64,000 nucleotides of DNA. It comes from Cytophaga sp. FL35 (GTDB lineage Bacteria; Bacteroidota; Bacteroidia; Flavobacteriales; Flavobacteriaceae). The stretch is from the NCBI RefSeq assembly GCF_014349235.1, contig NZ_JACSOH010000007.1, forward strand, positions 62,001-126,000, read 5' to 3'. This document shows positions 16,790 to 23,762 of the stretch, one piece after another; positions within the stretch are counted from its first letter, which is position 1, and every line of letters begins with the position of its first letter. The translations under genes and the position numbers were made by a program. A model generated the notes under the pieces. That model ran no database searches. It was not told where the DNA came from and saw only the letters and a list, made by a program, of their open reading frames with translations.

Positions 16790-17662
16790 ATGCAATTAAG
16801 CCCTTCGGAGCTTATTTTAAATGCCGATAAAAGCATTTACCATCTTAATCTCCTCCCCCAAGACATTGCCCACACCGTTATCACTGTAGGCGATCCGGAC
16901 CGTGTTGCCGACGTTTCCAAACATTTTAATACCATTGAAGTAAAAAAAGGCAAAAGGGAATTCCACACCCATACCGGAAGCTTTAAAGGAAAACGCATGA
17001 CCGTCATTTCCACAGGAATTGGTACGGACAATATTGACATTGTTTTGAATGAGCTAGACGCGTTGGTGAACATTGATTTTGAAAAGCGCATATTAAAGGA
17101 GAACAAAACAAGCTTGGAAATAGTTAGAATTGGTACTTCCGGTGCCATTCAGCCCGATATTGAGGTGGACAGTTTTCTAATGAGTGAAATGGCGATGGGT
17201 TTTGATGGCCTCATGCATTTTTATGATGGTGAAAATCTTTTGGACCAAGCATTTTCCAATGCCTTTATGGAGCATGCCCAGTGGTCTTCTAAAAAGTCCA
17301 GCCCATATGTGGTTACATATGACGAAAATCTGGGGAAAAAGCTATTTTCAAATCGTATACGATTAGGTGTTACGGTAACCAATATAGGGTTTTATGGTCC
17401 ACAGGGAAGAAAGTTACGCTTAAAAACGAGCGACCCGTCCCTAAACGATAAATTAAAGAGCTTTACCCACGAGGGCAGACAAATTACCAACTTGGAAATG
17501 GAAACTTCCGGTATTTACGGGCTCTCCAAACTTTTAGGTCATAAGGCCGTATCCATGAACTGCATTCTTGCAAATAGGGCTACCGGCCAATTCAGTCAAA
17601 AACCGGGTAAAAGCGTAGAGGAGTTGATTGTTTATACGCTAGAAAAACTCACCCGAAGCTAA
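16790..17662 (+). CDS. nucleoside phosphorylase (uridine phosphorylase-like)
   Basis: 290 residues of the PNP/UDP family. ITVGDPDRV (about 32-40) is the phosphate-binding GDP loop, ISTGIGTDNIDIVLNEL is the conserved second loop, RIGTSGAIQ the purine/pyrimidine nucleoside phosphorylase signature, and TNLEMETSGIYGL the ribose-binding MExxA-like region. It would split a nucleoside with phosphate to base and sugar-1-phosphate. It is downstream of DUF1835 and upstream of polyphosphate kinase, the latter with its own -7 element. Confidence 0.88.
   Translation: MQLSPSELILNADKSIYHLNLLPQDIAHTVITVGDPDRVADVSKHFNTIEVKKGKREFHTHTGSFKGKRMTVISTGIGTDNIDIVLNELDALVNIDFEKRILKENKTSLEIVRIGTSGAIQPDIEVDSFLMSEMAMGFDGLMHFYDGENLLDQAFSNAFMEHAQWSSKKSSPYVVTYDENLGKKLFSNRIRLGVTVTNIGFYGPQGRKLRLKTSDPSLNDKLKSFTHEGRQITNLEMETSGIYGLSKLLGHKAVSMNCILANRATGQFSQKPGKSVEELIVYTLEKLTRS
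17351..17364. repeat. dispersed palindrome AATCGTATACGATT, copy 2
   Basis: A perfect 14-bp palindrome inside the nucleoside phosphorylase gene, encoding NRIRL. The same 14-mer as at 12419 and 25957. Confidence 0.7.
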
Positions 17663-17703
17663 GACCTTAACTATTCCTTTAAACAAAAAGCTTTCTCTTT
17701 TCC

Positions 17704-17711
17704 TATTTTTG
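17704..17711 (+). promoter_or_regulatory. -7 promoter element for ppk1
   Basis: TATTTTTG matches TAnnTTTG exactly and ends 7 bases before the ATG at 17719, so the transcript would be nearly leaderless. No clear TTG at -33 was found. Confidence 0.45.
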
Positions 17712-17718
17712 ACTTTCT

Positions 17719-19758
17719 ATGGAAGAGAGACTATACCAACACCGAGACCTGAGCTGGCTTAGTTTTAACGGGCGTGTACTTCAAGAAGCCCAAGATAAGC
17801 GTAATCCGCTTTATGAACGCATTAAGTTCTTGGCCATATTTTCATCTAACTTGGACGAATTCTTTCGCGTAAGGGTGTCCAAATTGCGGCAGATTAAAAA
17901 TGTGGATAAGCAGATTCGCAAGAAATTGAAATTACGCCCCACTAAGACCCTAAAGGAAATCATAAACAGGGTGGAAACCCAACAGGAAATCTTCGGAAGT
18001 ATTTTCAAGGAGGGTATTATTCCAGAATTACAGCGTAATGGAATACATTTAATCTCCAAAGACGAATTCACAAAGGACCAACAACAAGAAGCAAAGGCAT
18101 TTTTTAATTCCAATGTAAAAGAACATATAGAAATTGTACCTGTTTCTGAAGGGGAGATTCCTTTTTTGGCCAATAATGCCCTGTACTTTTACATTCGGTT
18201 TACGGACAGCAGTTCTAGTTTCGTTTCCATTCCTTCGGACAAGGTCCCTAGGTTTGTCACCCTCCCTGCAACTGACCAAAAACACTTTATCACATTTCTA
18301 GATGACATCATTTCACTAGAGTCTCATAATCTATTTAAAAATAAGAAAATACAAAGTTTATTTGAAGTAAAACTTTCACGTGATGCCGAACTGTATTGGG
18401 AAGACAATTTTGATGGGGACATCGCCCATCAGATAGGGGAATCGCTTTCGCAGAGAAAAGTAGGGCAGCCTACCCGACTACTCTATGATTTTAGTATGCC
18501 GGAAACAGACCGCAAAGCGCTTCGACATATTTTGGGCCTTGGCAAGGTGGATATGTTCCCGGGAGGGAAATATCATAATTACAGTGACTTTATGTCCTTT
18601 CCGGACCCCTCTAATAATCCGGAACTTCATTTTAAACCTCTGCCTCCCCTTCCCCATCCTGTTTTAAGCCATAGTCCGGACATATTTGCTTCCATTCGCC
18701 AAGCCGATCAGATGTTGCATTTTCCGTATCACTCATTTGACCCTGTATTGGAATTCTTGGAAAAAGCTACTATAGATCCGCAGACCGAGAGCATCAAGAT
18801 TTCACTGTACCGCATTGCAAAGGACTCCAAATTGGCACTAGCGTTACTGAAGGCTCTTGAAAATGGAAAAAAGGTCATGGTATTTGTAGAACCCAAAGCC
18901 CGCTTTGATGAAGCCAATAATCTGGAATGGAGCAAAAAACTCAAAGAACATGGGGCCGAAGTGTATCACAGCGACCTTGAAATTAAGGTGCATAGCAAAA
19001 TTATGATGGTGGAGCGAAAGGAAGAGGAGACTTTGCAGCGTTACGCATATATTAGCACCGGTAACTTCAATCGTAAAACCTCTAAGATTTATGCCGACCA
19101 TGGGCTTTTTACCGCCGATCCCAGAATTTCAGGGGAGTTGGCACAGGTCTTTGAGGTACTGGAACGAAAACGGCTCGCCCCAATCACAAAGCACTTAATG
19201 GTGTCACCCTTTTCAACACGCACCAAGTTTTATCAATTGATAGACCAAGAGGTAAAAAATGCCAAGGAGGGACTACCGGCAGGCATTAAAATTAAAATGA
19301 ACAGCCTTCAGGATAAGGATATGATCGCTAAGATTTATGAAGCGGCCGAAGCCGGCGTATCAGTTCGATTATTGGTTCGGGGTTTTTGCGCACTCCACAT
19401 GGGCAACGAGAAAGCTGCTAAAAATATTCAAGTGACAAGTATTGTGGACCGATTTCTGGAACACGGCAGGATTTACTGGTTTGAAAATAACGGCGCGCCG
19501 AAAATGTTTACGGGCTCTGCCGATTGGATGACCCGAAATCTAGACCGAAGAATTGAAGTTCTTACCCCAATTTACGATAGGGAAATTTTCAAGGAACTAT
19601 CACATATTTTGGAACTGCAATTAAGTGACAATGTTAAAGCCAGGATCATAGATGAAGTAGAAAGCAACGAATATTTCGCCAATGACGAAAAGCAGTGCCG
19701 TTCGCAATATGAAATTTATAAGGTTCTAAAGGAAAAGGTAATCGTATCTGCTGATTAA
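17719..19758 (+). CDS. ppk1: polyphosphate kinase 1
   Basis: 679 residues, normal for PPK1. The N-terminal domain starts HRDLSWLSFNGRVLQEAQD, followed by LKFLAIFSSNLDEFFRVRVS (split here by family convention). The two catalytic HxK phospholipase-D-like motifs are visible: EIKVHSKIMMV with GNFNRKTSKIYADHG after it, and the C-terminal IVDRFLEHGRIYWF with GSADWMTRNLDRRIEV. It makes polyphosphate from ATP through a phosphohistidine. No exopolyphosphatase gene is adjacent. Confidence 0.96.
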   Translation: MEERLYQHRDLSWLSFNGRVLQEAQDKRNPLYERIKFLAIFSSNLDEFFRVRVSKLRQIKNVDKQIRKKLKLRPTKTLKEIINRVETQQEIFGSIFKEGIIPELQRNGIHLISKDEFTKDQQQEAKAFFNSNVKEHIEIVPVSEGEIPFLANNALYFYIRFTDSSSSFVSIPSDKVPRFVTLPATDQKHFITFLDDIISLESHNLFKNKKIQSLFEVKLSRDAELYWEDNFDGDIAHQIGESLSQRKVGQPTRLLYDFSMPETDRKALRHILGLGKVDMFPGGKYHNYSDFMSFPDPSNNPELHFKPLPPLPHPVLSHSPDIFASIRQADQMLHFPYHSFDPVLEFLEKATIDPQTESIKISLYRIAKDSKLALALLKALENGKKVMVFVEPKARFDEANNLEWSKKLKEHGAEVYHSDLEIKVHSKIMMVERKEEETLQRYAYISTGNFNRKTSKIYADHGLFTADPRISGELAQVFEVLERKRLAPITKHLMVSPFSTRTKFYQLIDQEVKNAKEGLPAGIKIKMNSLQDKDMIAKIYEAAEAGVSVRLLVRGFCALHMGNEKAAKNIQVTSIVDRFLEHGRIYWFENNGAPKMFTGSADWMTRNLDRRIEVLTPIYDREIFKELSHILELQLSDNVKARIIDEVESNEYFANDEKQCRSQYEIYKVLKEKVIVSAD

Positions 19759-19776
19759 AAAGCATTAGGCTTAGTT

Positions 19777-19786
19777 TCGTATACGA
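19777..19786. repeat. dispersed palindrome TCGTATACGA, copy 3
   Basis: The 10-bp palindromic core, intergenic, 18 bp after the ppk1 stop. Confidence 0.65.
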
Positions 19787-19830
19787 TTTTTTAGATGTGA
19801 TATTTCATTTTATCGGGAGCCATATTAGCT

Positions 19831-19838
19831 TAAATTTG
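19831..19838 (+). promoter_or_regulatory. -7 promoter element for the 19861 gene
   Basis: TAAATTTG matches TAnnTTTG and ends 22 bases before the ATG at 19861. No TTG at -33 was identified. Confidence 0.4.
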
Positions 19839-19860
19839 TAAAAAGTTTAAACCCACTTGC

Positions 19861-20712
19861 ATGAAAGAAGTAAGAATTGTAGGCGTACCGGAACATTTCA
19901 ATTTACCTTGGCATATGGCCATGGAAGACCGTATGTTCGAGGATCGAGGAATAGACCTACATTGGACCGATGTACCCGAAGGTACCGGTAGAATGTGCCA
20001 AATGCTGAAAGATGGGGAAACCGACCTGGCCATTATCCTGACCGAAGGACTGATAAAAAGCATTTCCGAAGGCAATCCCGCCAAAATCATCCAAGAATTT
20101 ATTGCTACTCCCTTGCAATGGGGTATTCATGTGGGCTCAAAAAGCGATTTTAAAGCGATTTCCGAGCTTCAATCGGCGAAAGCCGCTATTAGTCGGTTTG
20201 GAAGCGGAAGTCACCTTATGGCGTATGTAAATGCCCAAAACGAAGGCTGGAGCACCGATCAATTACAGTTTGAGGTGATCAATAACCTAGATGGCGCCGT
20301 AGATGCCCTTACTTCCGGCACGGCCGATTATTTTATGTGGGAACATTTTACCACCAAACCTTTGGTAGATGATGGTACCTTTCGCCGTTTGGGCGACTGC
20401 CCTACCCCTTGGCCTTGTTTCGTAATTGCGGCTACGGACCGTTTTCTATCGGAAGAACCCAGCACTGCCCAGCATATCTTGGAGGTAATCAATGATTACA
20501 CACTCGAATTCAAACAAATTCCCAGTATCGACCGCACCTTGGCCAACGAGTACGGACAACAATTGGAAGATATCAAGGAATGGCTTTCAATCACCCAATG
20601 GAGCCAAAACCAATTATCTCAGGCTTCCCTAAAAAAGGTACAGGAAACGTTACATAGTTTGGACCTAGTAAAGAACATCCTTCCAGAAGACCGAATTCTT
20701 AAGAATTTTTAA
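19861..20712 (+). CDS. type 2 periplasmic-binding-fold protein, cytosolic orphan
   Basis: 283 residues. The layout (KEVRIVGVPEHFNLPWHMA, GTGRMCQMLKDGETDLAI, AISRFGSGSHLMAYV, DALTSGTADYFMWEH) follows the NMT1/THI5 and SsuA-type substrate-binding fold, with two alpha/beta lobes. Unlike ABC-transporter binding proteins it has no signal peptide or lipobox, and no permease or ATPase gene is next to it. It may be a cytosolic ligand sensor or an enzyme of this fold. The start is the ATG following a TAnnTTTG element. Function unassigned. Confidence 0.7.
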   Translation: MKEVRIVGVPEHFNLPWHMAMEDRMFEDRGIDLHWTDVPEGTGRMCQMLKDGETDLAIILTEGLIKSISEGNPAKIIQEFIATPLQWGIHVGSKSDFKAISELQSAKAAISRFGSGSHLMAYVNAQNEGWSTDQLQFEVINNLDGAVDALTSGTADYFMWEHFTTKPLVDDGTFRRLGDCPTPWPCFVIAATDRFLSEEPSTAQHILEVINDYTLEFKQIPSIDRTLANEYGQQLEDIKEWLSITQWSQNQLSQASLKKVQETLHSLDLVKNILPEDRILKNF

Positions 20713-20801
20713 GAATACAAGACTTGACAAACACCTTTTTCGTTTTTTAATTTTAGGCTGTTTTTATTGATGCAACCATTCAGAACAAATAGCTTAACAA
20801 A

Positions 20802-21236
20802 ATGAAAAACAGAAACTTTGGTATTTTCGTGCTTTTAGTGGGAATGCTATTTTTTGGAACTACGGCCACCATCAAAGCACAGACGTACTACGCTTTACAA
20901 ATTGATAGGAATATTCGCTTTCAGGCGATTGACCTTACCGCGGAATACCAACCTTATCTGGTTATGGGTACCGACCAAGCATTGGATTTTCAACAGACTC
21001 TTGCCCGGTTTTTAGTAAAGAAAAAATCGGTGGAGGAAGACCCTACCCTTTCCTACGGGGCCAAATATAGTTTGCTCAAAAAACTCTCCAATCGAGAAAC
21101 TGCAGAAATGGGCCAAGTGCTGGAAAATTACCGGTGGCGCGAATACATGCGCATAAAGCCTAGTATTCAACCCTTACCGAAACCCCCATCCAAAAAAGCA
21201 TATGATGCGATTGCGGATATAGATGCTACCAATTAA
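20802..21236 (+). CDS. small secreted protein of unknown function (paralogue of 1362-1754)
   Basis: 144 residues with a clear signal peptide (hydrophobic residues about 7-22, cleavage near IKAQ). The mature protein shares an ordered set of motifs with the product at 1362-1754: EYQPYLVMGTDQALDFQQTL, a variable helix with REYMRIKPSIQPL near the end. It is rich in charged helices and has no catalytic motif that I recognise. Its 3' end overlaps the convergent uracil-DNA glycosylase gene by 11 bp. Confidence 0.75.
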   Translation: MKNRNFGIFVLLVGMLFFGTTATIKAQTYYALQIDRNIRFQAIDLTAEYQPYLVMGTDQALDFQQTLARFLVKKKSVEEDPTLSYGAKYSLLKKLSNRETAEMGQVLENYRWREYMRIKPSIQPLPKPPSKKAYDAIADIDATN

Positions 21237-21891
21237 TGGGCTCTTGTCCAGCTTGCTTCAAAATTTCGTTGGCTTGGCTAAAATGCCGATTACCGAACCA
21301 ATAACCCCGATTGGCACTTAAAGGCGAAGGGTGCCCCGAAGTGAGTATGTGATGCTTCTTTTTGTCGATAAGGGATGCCTTTTTCTTGGCAAATCCGCCC
21401 CAGAGCATAAAAATAAGGCCTTCCCGTTTGTCGGACAGTCTTTTGATTACGGCATCCGTAAAGGTTTCCCAGCCCCTTTTTTGGTGGCTGCCCGCTTCGT
21501 GCGCCCTCACGGTCAAAGTGGCGTTTAATAAGAGTACCCCTTGGGCCGCCCAACGTTCTAAATTTCCACTTTGCGGATAGGGCTTGCCTAAATCCGTTTC
21601 AATTTCCTTAAAAATATTAATGAGGGACGGCGGATGCGCTATACCCTCCTTCACCGAAAAACAGAGTCCGTTCGCCTGCCCGGGGCCATGATAGGGGTCC
21701 TGCCCAATAATCACTACTTTGGTCTCGTCAAACGGACTATGGTCAAAAGCCGCAAATACATCCTTTCCCTTGGGATAGCAGGTATGCAAGGCATATTCCG
21801 CTTTAATAAATTGGGAGAGCTGCTTAAAATACGGTTGCTCAAACTCGGTTTTTAATTGTTGTTTCCAACTTTCTTCTATGGTGACGGCCAT
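21226..21891 (-). CDS. ung: uracil-DNA glycosylase (family 1)
   Basis: 221 residues, standard length for UNG. The catalytic water-activating motif is VVIIGQDPYHGPGQANGLCF (Asp about residue 67), and the minor-groove intercalation loop is SGHPSPLSANRGYWFGN with the catalytic His. It excises uracil from DNA to start base-excision repair. Convergent with the small secreted protein gene; 330 bp of repeat-containing DNA follow upstream of it (21892-22221). Confidence 0.96.
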   Translation of the reverse strand: MAVTIEESWKQQLKTEFEQPYFKQLSQFIKAEYALHTCYPKGKDVFAAFDHSPFDETKVVIIGQDPYHGPGQANGLCFSVKEGIAHPPSLINIFKEIETDLGKPYPQSGNLERWAAQGVLLLNATLTVRAHEAGSHQKRGWETFTDAVIKRLSDKREGLIFMLWGGFAKKKASLIDKKKHHILTSGHPSPLSANRGYWFGNRHFSQANEILKQAGQEPINW

Positions 21892-22221
21892 GGGCTGTTT
21901 TTCGTTTTCAATGGTACAATCTGGGGCTAAAATTACTTAAAAAAGCCTATTTGATAACGAGGACAGATTCAGGTCATTGAGAAAATAGAAAAGAAAATTT
22001 GCTGTTATATATAACAGTTAATGCCGCGGTAGACCCTCAATCTGTAAAATGTTGTGTTTGTGTATAGATGATTTTATAATTCTGGAAGTATTGGAATGAT
22101 GATTGCTATAGGGTTTAAGAGCACGAGCAAGGATGCTCGCGCTAGCGGGGAATCGCAACTTTAATATTCTACCCGCTTTCGAGGATGAAAGTATTTATCC
22201 ATAATAAGAAATGGTTTTTTA
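21892..22221. other. 330-bp non-coding stretch with palindrome and hairpin
   Basis: No gene was found. It holds a perfect 16-bp palindrome CTGTTATATATAACAG at 22002-22017 and an imperfect 10-bp-stem hairpin AGCACGAGCA-AGGA-TGCTCGCGCT at 22120-22143. The leftmost part must contain the ung promoter. With the repeats at 23.3-23.5 kb it brackets one lipoprotein gene. Confidence 0.6.
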
Positions 22222-23040
22222 TTAAAACTGAAACTCGTAAACGTTGGAGCCATTTTTCCTTATGTGGCTTATGACTTCAAAATTCTTATCGATAGCTCCA
22301 ATGCTCTCGTAAAATTTTTCATGGACTACATAAACCCTTACATATATTTTTTCGCCAGGTGTGAATCCTCCATTTTCCAAACTTTTACCTGTGCCGGACC
22401 ATATTGAAGACGGGGAATCTACGACATAACCGTTGTAGGGTGACGAAGATACTTTGTTTCCCCCACGATAAGAACCCGACCCTAATCGATAGTCGAATTT
22501 TTGAAAGGAAACATCGGGGGTTCTACTAAAATAATACTCCTTCCCGGCTAACAACCACTCATCATTTTTAAAATGTAAATGTATCGTTTCTCCAAAAGAG
22601 TAATTTCCATATTCAAAGAAAACAATAGTTGGTTCAACAGTTGGGTATTCCAGTAGTTTTATGGTCGATAAAGTATCAATTTTCGTAGTGTTGTTAAATT
22701 GAATTGTATCATAAGTACCATACCCCTCTTTTTCAGTGACCATCTTGTAGCTTCCTACCTCTAAATTTTCAAGCGAAAATGTTCCCTTTACCGACAATGA
22801 AGTTTCCTGCACTAAATTATCCTCTTTGAATAGTTTAATAATTGTCCCATCATATTCTGTTGATTTGTTGTTGGACATGTCGAAGAGGGTAACATCTCCT
22901 ACAATTGCACCCGTCTCTATTTCAAATTCTATTTTTGGTTCTTCCGAATCAGATTCCATATCAGTATTTGGGTCCTTATCACATGTAATTAATAATAAAC
23001 CAATAAGAATGGTGAAGTATTTTAGGCAAAATTTGTTCAT
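22222..23040 (-). CDS. lipoprotein with carboxypeptidase regulatory-like domain
   Basis: 272 residues with a lipobox LLLITC (Cys20). An acidic linker is followed by GAIVGDVTLFD...GTIIKLFKED...GTFSLENLEVGSYKMVTEKEGY, the beta-sandwich pattern of carboxypeptidase-regulatory-like/PEGA domains often found in surface proteins. The C-terminal part (about 130-272) is aromatic and beta-rich and not recognised. It is AT-rich and flanked on both sides by repeat-like non-coding DNA, so it may be a recently acquired accessory gene. No partner gene is adjacent. Confidence 0.7.
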   Translation of the reverse strand: MNKFCLKYFTILIGLLLITCDKDPNTDMESDSEEPKIEFEIETGAIVGDVTLFDMSNNKSTEYDGTIIKLFKEDNLVQETSLSVKGTFSLENLEVGSYKMVTEKEGYGTYDTIQFNNTTKIDTLSTIKLLEYPTVEPTIVFFEYGNYSFGETIHLHFKNDEWLLAGKEYYFSRTPDVSFQKFDYRLGSGSYRGGNKVSSSPYNGYVVDSPSSIWSGTGKSLENGGFTPGEKIYVRVYVVHEKFYESIGAIDKNFEVISHIRKNGSNVYEFQF

Positions 23041-23388
23041 AGATTAAAATTAATAAAGACTTAAAAGTAAAGTTACCGTTTAGAAATATCACAACTACTA
23101 AAATATTTAAAACTTAGTCCTTTGGGCAAATTTTTAGGTCAAAGGGGATATTTCTGATTGACAAACATCGATAGGAAATGCGAAAATGCATCTCACTACC
23201 AGCGGAAGATTTATTCACGTGTAATTATTTTCTATTTAAGAAAATCTATAAAACTGGATATATCTCAAAGTAAAACAGCATAATAAAGTTCTGAAATTGG
23301 GCATCCCCCGCCTCGCTCGTGCCCGCAACAGTAGCAAAAGGTAAAGGATAATTATAATAGTGTAAAACAATAACCAAACACCCCTAAA

Positions 23389-23454
23389 GTCCCCTTAAGG
23401 GGACAACCGACCTCATTAAATAGGTCGTCAAGAACGCAAAGTACGGGAGCGTTC
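23389..23454. repeat. cluster of three hairpins
   Basis: A perfect palindrome GTCCCCTTAAGGGGAC (23389-23404), then CGACCT/AGGTCG with an 8-base loop (23408-23427), then GAACGC/GCGTTC with an 11-base loop (23432-23454). The close succession suggests a REP-like element or structured RNA remnant. Confidence 0.55.
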
Positions 23455-23493
23455 AAATTATCCGTTTGTGAGGAATTGAAACGAAGTTTTATT

Positions 23494-23521
23494 GAGTTAG
23501 GAGTTAGGAGTTAGGAGTTAG
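23494..23521. repeat. tandem repeat (GAGTTAG)x4
   Basis: Four perfect head-to-tail copies of GAGTTAG. The 7-base unit would vary by slippage. It lies in non-coding DNA 240 bp before mutS2. Confidence 0.8.
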
Positions 23522-23735
23522 GAAAATATAAAAAACATTATAAAATGTAAGACATTGGACATAAATCCATTGTAGTTCTCAAATTTCATTTTACCCTGAA
23601 AAGTAAGAATGCCTCTTCCGAGAGTTACAGTACGAAGCGTTCAGACCTATTTTATGCAGCCTTGAACTTTTGTCTGCTTAACTTTATTGCAATCGCCAAT
23701 TACTGAATGAGGTCTTACATTTCCCCATCAATCCC

Positions 23736-23743
23736 TACCTTTG
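23736..23743 (+). promoter_or_regulatory. -7 promoter element for mutS2
   Basis: TACCTTTG, an exact TAnnTTTG match, ends 19 bases before the ATG at 23763. The same octamer precedes uvrA and the 13167 oxygenase gene. Confidence 0.5.
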
Positions 23744-23762
23744 CGCCCTATTTTTATCGCAA

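Larger units (their letters stand above)
23041..23762. other. 722-bp non-coding, repeat-rich region
   Basis: No gene was supported on either strand. It contains a GC-rich patch near 23305-23335 (CCCGCCTCGCTCGTGCCCGC) resembling, in inverted orientation, the hairpin at 22120; three consecutive inverted repeats at 23389-23454; a fourfold 7-bp tandem repeat at 23494-23521; and the mutS2 promoter element at 23736-23743. Confidence 0.6.

Noticed and set aside
23494-23521. Tandem GAGTTAG repeat as a possible CRISPR array
   Set aside because: Units are contiguous 7-mers without spacers and there are no cas genes in the window.
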